This document shows positions 58,809 through 64,000 of a stretch of DNA of 64,000 bases, in pieces. A program made the translations under genes and the position numbers. How positions within the stretch are numbered: position 1 is the stretch's first letter; the number at the start of each line of letters is the position of its first letter. Source of the stretch: Scilla litardierei. Its lineage: Eukaryota; Streptophyta; Magnoliopsida; Asparagales; Asparagaceae. A model generated the notes under the pieces. The model did not search any database, was not told the DNA's origin, and saw nothing but the letters and a program-made list of their open reading frames with translations. The DNA lies in NCBI GenBank assembly GCA_030789695.1, contig CM061141.1:323005938-323069937 (forward strand). The letters run 5' to 3'.

Positions 58809-61800
58809 TCTCACTATCCTCGAGCTCCCTCAGCTCATGTCACCACCACCATGCTCCGGCCTCCTTCCTAGCTCGCCCCGAGCTCCATGCTTCCTTCAAT
58901 CAATTCGACAACATCGACCCCCCTCCAAGATTCTCTGTTCACCGTTAGTCTCCTCCACCGTGCGCCAATGGACCCCCACCGAGCTCCATCCAATCACCGT
59001 GCAACCCCCTGCAGCGTCACCCTTGTCATCATCTGCAACCCCTCCACATGGTACCCATCTTCGCCACTCCCTCCTCCATATCCAACCGCCACCCTCCTCC
59101 CACGGTGTCTTCCCCTCTGTTCGACTGCAGCCCCAGCAACCAACGCTCCAAACCCATCCTCCGACTGCTCCTTGCCGTCGTTGCTCCTCCTGTCGGCGAT
59201 GCCCACAACCCCGCAAACACGCCCCGCCCCCCTCTCTCCGTGCATCACCACCTCGAACCCAGCAGCATCTCATGTTGCCAACTCCACCACCCTCGATGGA
59301 GCAAGCCCAAGCCCCCGAGCTCTGATCAACCCTCAAACACGACCCCCCCTCCTCCAAACACCCCCTCCCACTCCCCCGATCTCTCCACTCCCTCCCCTCT
59401 GCCTGCAAACCCCCCTTTGATGTCTCCAACGACCACTGGGTCGTTACCGCACCCTCCGACGTTAACCGCCAGTGACGCCGCAGCCCACCGGATGCCGCCA
59501 CTGCTGCTCGTGTTTCCACCACCACCTGCAGCCCTTGGCCACCTCCCGCCGACGTCGGAGGACTGCTCGACCCCGACCACGCCTCCCCGGACTTGCCGCC
59601 CCACCGCCTACAGCCGCCTAGCCCTGCCGGTTGTCTTCTCTGCTCACAAAGCTCACACCACCCGCAGGCTGTGTTCGCGAGAGAGGGAGGGAGGGAAGGA
59701 GGTTATTAACGTATACAAATATATATATTATAGATACTAGTATAAATACTAGTATATAAGTATTATTATTAGTAAATATAAATATATATATTATATACTA
59801 AAGAGAAAATGAGAAAAAAATTCACATCAAATAAAATACAAGTCAGAAAAATACACGGTAAGGCCCAGAAAGCCGAAACGGCGAAACGCATCCGTTAGCA
59901 CTGGGTTCATCGCCAAAAGGCAAGTACATCTCCTACAGCAATTTTTCAAAGTCAAAACTCAATAAATCTAATTTCGCTTTAAAATTCATATCACGAAAAT
60001 TTCACGTATACTGACACACGAGAAAATTATATGTTGTAGTGTTAAAAGAGACGGTCGTTTTGACAGCTTATTTGAAGATTTTTGATGTGTCGTTCACTCT
60101 GAATAAATCATTGAAATTTCAAGATACGTATTTTATAATTTAGAAAATTAGTTTCTAATCAATTCTAAGCTTTTAAAAATTATTAAAAATACCAATGAGC
60201 TTCCGAAAAAAATATTTTCTTCCTATATCAAATTATTTTACTCACTTCTAGACTATCTAAAAATTATGAGTACATATTTTGACGAGTTTTAAGCTATAAT
60301 AAAAATGCAACCGAGTTCGATATATAGACAAAAATTTTATAACTCTTAACCAGTGACTTCTTATGTTTGCAGGTACCGTTTCTTGAGCACGAGCACCCCT
60401 AGCTCTAGCCTCGGCCTACTTCAACGATCCTCAAACCAGTAAGTCACTCTAATTCTAGTGTTAGAAGTTAAGAAGCAAGTGTACTATTATGAACTTAGGA
60501 TTTTATAAATAGCCTCAGAACAACTATTGACCTGAACGAATGACTGGAGACCTAATTAACTAGTGAGATAATCAACTACATAACGACTATTCAATTAAAC
60601 CAACAATTTGTGTATATGTTTGTTGGACTTGTCTTTATCCTCAAATTTTTTAGCATCCGCTTTGATTTAATTTATGGTTTTCAATAAGTAAGTCAATCTG
60701 TGGTCCCGATTTAACTATCATAGTGGTAGCGATCTAAATAAGTATGGAACTCTAAATAAACATGAACTACTCTATTATTTGTTAATCAATGGAGCAGATG
60801 TGATAATCGCTATTCTTAACATTGGTACCACCATGTGTCTTGGATCGTTTGCGCCAAAGTTTGGATCACCCTACTTGCGGGGATAGTTACCTGCCTCGCC
60901 AAACCTGACTGGCAGTGTATGCATGGATCAATGTTAGAATTCCAACTATCATCAGTTCGCAACCATTGATTATAAATACCTTCAAACGAGTTTCTTCAAC
61001 ATTTCATCGCATGTAAACTCATATTCACCATGATAACTCTTGTTCACTCTTGTTCACCATGTTCTGATACTTTTTACTTAAAAACTATGCATGAAATTTG
61101 GATACACTTGTTGCACGATTGCTCATGTTTAAATAGTCACATCTCCTGCTGTATGACATTATAACTCAGTAAATGCTAATGAATTATCGAATGGAATATC
61201 TTCTGGTACATTCTGTGGAATATCTTGTGGTATACCTTGTGGAATATCATATGGAAAATCCTGTAATAAACATATACTTGATTCACATGACACATCACTG
61301 GGGTTTCAGGTAACTCATAGTTTGAGAGAGTGTGTGGGAGTGACTGGAGTTCATCTACATGCCGCCTGCATCGACAAATATAGATGCATGAGTCGGCAAA
61401 CCCCTACATGCTGCATGCGTCGGCAAAACCTTACATGCTACATACGTCGGTAAAACCTACTACTAACTGTGTGTCAGTCCCATCTGGGTCAACCACACCC
61501 AAGCAAGAGATGAAATCAATGGTTGCATATCATACTCTCCAATTTGAATCACGTAGATCAGTTACCACATTATTGCCTGTTTGTTTTATTATTGTTACTC
61601 CACATGCCTACTGATCTTATTACTGTTGCTACCTTGCCTGCTTTATTACCATGTCATCGTTGTTGCTCTTATACTTTACTTATCGCTCTTGCATATATAA
61701 CTGTTGTTCCTATACTTGTCGCATGTAGTTAGTTTCCATAGCATGTTCATTCCTATGCTTGAACACTGCTTTTACTACTATTTCTAAAATTGTTGTGACT

Positions 61801-62090
61801 TACATACGGTTCCATCTTCATGGCATCGCAGACGACGCACATGTTGAGGTAGATATTCCTGAGTTGGCAGAGACAGAGTTCGTCCCAGAGGCTGCAGATT
61901 TTAGAGTTCGAGTTGTGTACTTTCTTTTCGTTATTCTATCCTTGTTGTATAATATGGATTGTAATAAAATGGACACTATTTGAGTATTTTTGTACATCTT
62001 TGTATCATGGCTATGTTGTTTTCACTGGTAATCTGTAGACCTGCAAATGAAATCAAATAAGCGATGGCCCCCTGAGAGCGGGTCGTTACA
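58809..62090 (+). other. Main body of the long LTR that splits the hAT transposase
   Basis: 58,809-59,650 is C-rich with Pro/Ser/Thr-rich frames in several registers, probably leader-like rather than coding. 59,700-60,350 is A/T-rich. 60,365 has TTTGCAGGTACCG. 61,180-61,265 repeats GGAATATCTTGTGG-like units, and 61,383-61,460 has three ~27-bp units with CATGCGTCGGCAAAACC. No gag or pol motif was found. Confidence 0.6.
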
Positions 62091-62095
62091 TCTTG

Positions 62096-62358
62096 CCTGG
62101 TGGAAAGGATATGAATCAGTTTATCCCATTTTTTTCATCATGGCACGCGATTTGTTAGTTGTACCTATATCTACCGTTGCTTCGGAGTCTGCTTTTAGTG
62201 CAGGTGGTTGCGTTCTAAGCAACAAGAGATCACGGCTGAAGGAAGATATAATTGAAGTCGCTGTTTGTGTGAAGCATTGGTTCCATGCTGAAAACCGCTC
62301 GCAGGACAAAAAAGACCTTTTCGAAGATTCCGAAGAAGAAGAGACACAAGATGAGTGA
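62096..62358 (+). pseudogene. hAT transposase C-terminal dimerisation domain
   Basis: This 88-residue stretch carries the classical hATC signature: WWKGYESVYPIFFIMARDLL, then VPISTVASESAFSAGG, then NKRSRLKEDIIEVAVCVKHW, and an acidic tail ending in a TGA. It abuts the target duplication TCTTG, whose other copy ends the transposase body at 37,221. The two parts meet in frame if the insertion and one TCTTG are disregarded. hATC mediates transposase dimerisation. Confidence 0.92.
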
Positions 62359-63121
62359 TGTATTATTATTTTCTTATTTGTATTAGTTTTCTGTTTTGGC
62401 TATTGTAAGAGGGGTAAGGCTAGCCGACTTACGCCCCCCCCCAAAAAAAAGATTTTAATTAATAAAATTTAAAGGTTCAACTCGGGACCTCGAGAATTTC
62501 GGGCTTAAATATTATTTTGTCATGTGTTCACTTCTTTATTTATCTACGTGCAATTTTTTATCTTTTTAAAAAATTTATCTACTTACAATTTACAAAATAT
62601 TATCTATTATACATTTGACAGCGATTTTTGAATCCTAGGGCTGACTAGGACAAGCTGACTAGGACAAACTGGTTGATAAAAGACGGCCAGGATTTGATCT
62701 TGATAAATCAACAGTTCGGATGAGGGTTTAAGATGATAAGTTTGTATTTTTTTAGATATCTTTTCTTGGAAAACAGCCCCTCATTTAATTGTGGGTCCCA
62801 CTTTGCTGGTTGCGTGACATAGGGAAGAGGATTTGCTGGTTGCGTGACATAGGGAAGAGCAAGAGGCGTTTGCAAATAATCAACTCCCCAAAATCGGCTC
62901 TTGATGTTCCCCAAAATATGAAGAGAGCATCAAGTAATCAACCGCATGAATTAGCGGTGAAGAGAGATCTGATCGAAAGAGGGCACATCCATGTGGTGAT
63001 CGAGAGAAGAAATTAGGGATTCGATTCCGAGCGCAACCGCAGTCTCCGCGAGAGCCAACGGCAGCAGCAAGCAACAACAAACGCCAACAGCAGCGAACTA
63101 TCCCCCTCGATCGCTGCCTTT
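62359..63121. other. hAT 3' flank and intergenic region upstream of the coiled-coil gene fragment
   Basis: No gene is recognised. The hAT end is not clear; it could lie near 62,430-62,500. There are two small tandem duplications: CTGACTAGGACAA twice near 62,641-62,668, and a ~28-bp unit TTGCTGGTTGCGTGACATAG with a 30-bp period at about 62,802-62,859. The last ~120 bp (CAACGGCAGCAGCAAGCAAC) looks like a 5' UTR. Confidence 0.5.
62802..62859 (+). repeat. Two-copy tandem duplication, period 30 bp
   Basis: TTTGCTGGTTGCGTGACATA and the following AGGGAAGAG occur twice with two extra bases between them. Confidence 0.93.
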
Positions 63122-63410
63122 ATGGACCCTAACGCCGAGGCCGAGGTAATTTCCTCACCTCTTCCTCTTCCTTCTCTTCTCCGGCTCCCTCTGAACGTCT
63201 TTTCAAATTTTGATATGATGGGCGTTTGATCAGAAAATGGCAGCTCTGAAGAGGGCGTACGCTGATATCATACTCAACACGACGAAGGAATCAGCGGCGC
63301 GGATTCTGGTGTCGGAGCGGAGAGCCCTCAGATTCCAGCAGTCGATGTTCTTGGCGGAGGAGGAAGCCCTCTCCACGATCTTGCGATTGAAGAGTCTGAT
63401 GGATTCTAAG
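63122..63410 (+). CDS. First two exons of an unrecognised coiled-coil-like plant protein, apparently truncated
   Basis: Exon 1 (63,122-63,145) encodes MDPNAEAE and ends at GTAATT. Exon 2 (63,234-63,410) follows TGATCAG and encodes KMAALKRAYADIILNTTKES, then SERRALRFQQSMFLAEEEAL and LRLKSLMDSK, ending at GTGAGA. Phases agree (0/0). The frame is charged, helical-looking and intact, and resembles the N-terminus of a conserved plant protein family that I cannot name with certainty. No continuation (I would expect a further coiled-coil exon) is visible before the SYP5 start codon at 63,887, so the gene is either truncated or its exons serve as the 5' part of the syntaxin transcript. The ATG was chosen because it opens the frame that splices cleanly. 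Confidence 0.65.
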
Positions 63411-63886
63411 GTGAGATCACAGGTCGTTGGTTTAGTTAATTTGGATTCTTTTTGCATTGTTTAAATTATAGGTTGTTGAATGGATTACTGTTTGTTTGAC
63501 AAAGATGATTTTTTGTGCATTGTTGCATTGTTTAGCTTTTGGTCTTCCACTGCAATGTCATTTTCTTGCGGGTATTAATGAAACGGATGTCATTTTCTCG
63601 CTTCCAATTTGCAGCACTCAAAACAAATTGATGTAGGTTTTCTTTGGTTGGTATGAATCACTGAATTTAATGTGCTTTGTGTTTCCTTTAAAATTGTTTT
63701 GTTACATTATTTGTTCACAACATGCTGAAGCAATGTTTATTTTCCCAGGATAGTTGGCAAAGCTTCTTCTGAGATGAAGCTATACTCTTCAATCCCGCTC
63801 TTGCATTTTTCCCAGGACAGGGTTTTGCCGCATTGTTGGTTGGATATTAAATTCTTTGGATTTAAGATGTTTGTACATTTGCAGTC
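63411..63886 (+). other. Presumed intron and 5' UTR before SYP5
   Basis: T-rich, intron-like. Possible acceptors are TTTGCAG near 63,614 and TTTTCCCAG near 63,749 and 63,817. The last acceptor, TACATTTGCAG, ends at 63,884, two bases before the SYP5 ATG, so at least one intron lies in the SYP5 5' UTR. Confidence 0.6.
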
Positions 63887-64000
63887 ATGGCATCATCTTC
63901 GGATTCATGGCTCCGGGAGTTGAGTGAAGCTTCTAGGCTTGCTGATGATATCAATGCCATGATTTCTGAAAGGATTTCTTTCCCTTCTTCTGGTCCAGAC
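63887..64000 (+). CDS. SYP51: SYP5-type Qc-SNARE syntaxin (SYP51/52), N-terminus, runs off the window
   Basis: The 38 residues visible begin MASSSDSWLRELSEASRLA and continue DDINAMISERISFPSSGPD. This is the highly conserved start of plant SYP51/SYP52, Qc-SNAREs that act in vacuolar and trans-Golgi/prevacuolar membrane fusion (family knowledge). The frame is intact to the edge. The exon begins two bases before the ATG after TTTGCAG. The SNARE motif and C-terminal membrane anchor would lie beyond the window. I cannot distinguish SYP51 from SYP52 from this segment. Confidence 0.88.
   Translation, partial: MASSSDSWLRELSEASRLADDINAMISERISFPSSGPD

Larger units (their letters stand above)
37222..62090 (+). 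mobile_element. Long LTR (about 3.8 kb net) inserted in the hAT transposase
   Basis: The left end is TGTAACGGCC and the right end is GGTCGTTACA. The perfect 5-bp target duplication TCTTG lies at 37,217-37,221 and 62,091-62,095. Its own sequence is 37,222-37,765 plus 58,809-62,090; everything between is a younger insertion. No gag or pol is visible, and I see no second LTR copy, so it is best read as a solo LTR of a Ty3/gypsy element with very long LTRs (TGTAACG..CGTTACA ends and an internal TTTGCAGGTACC are common in such LTRs). A non-autonomous element cannot be excluded. Confidence 0.8.

Noticed and set aside
58594..59740. Frames of 177-243 codons, Pro/Ser/Thr-rich, on both strands
   Set aside because: They overlap in several registers within C-rich LTR sequence, cross an LTR boundary at 58,803, and show no domain.
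1..64000. tRNA, rRNA, CRISPR or bacterial operon structure
   Set aside because: No cloverleaf, rRNA core or spaced repeats were noticed; the TGGTATCGGAGC-like words are retrotransposon primer-binding sites, not tRNA genes.

Overview
This is flowering-plant nuclear DNA. It holds intron-containing gene remnants with GT/AG junctions, a cytochrome c oxidase 5b gene split into six exons, a SYP5-type syntaxin start at the right edge, and several lineages of plant LTR retrotransposons (Ty1/copia including a Sirevirus, Ty3/gypsy) plus a hAT DNA transposon. I cannot name the species. There is no bacterial, CRISPR or organellar structure. No host gene in the window is visibly complete and intact: left of 22 kb the host loci are decayed, and the one locus that looks functional (SYP5) runs off the right edge.

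Layout. 0.2-1.8 kb (minus): a receptor-like kinase pseudogene resembling Arabidopsis At5g20050. 2.6-4.9 kb (minus): an ARM-repeat (probably U-box type) pseudogene split by a 1.38-kb solo LTR. 5.7-8.4 kb: a small non-autonomous LTR element with a perfect 5-bp target duplication. 8.5-21.9 kb (minus): a COX5B gene with all six exons traceable but broken by a stop and frameshifts. A TIR transposon sits in its last exon. Its ~10-kb third intron carries a decayed Ty3/gypsy chromovirus-like element, which itself contains a 1.38-kb solo LTR. Two hairpin elements lie in other introns.

22.5-62.4 kb is a nest built inside one hAT transposon. Its 5' part is near 22.9-23.3 kb, its transposase body at 35.4-37.2 kb and its dimerisation domain at 62.1-62.4 kb. 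Two insertion stacks split it. Stack 1 (23,294-35,401, duplication ACTTT) is a long solo LTR carrying a copia element (23,898-33,395, CCACA), whose 5' LTR carries another solo LTR (31,234-32,979). Stack 2 (37,222-62,090, TCTTG) is a ~3.8-kb LTR carrying a non-autonomous element with ~2.95-kb LTRs (37,766-58,803, TCATC), which carries an 11.5-kb Sirevirus (42,907-54,447, ACATA). I read each duplication directly from the sequence, so the order of insertion is unambiguous.

62.4-64 kb returns to host sequence. A two-exon gene start of an unrecognised coiled-coil-like protein (63,122-63,410) is followed only ~480 bp later by the SYP5 start codon at 63,887, which suggests a truncated gene abutting, or supplying the 5' end of, the syntaxin gene. 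All identifications are by eye from motifs; no database search was run.
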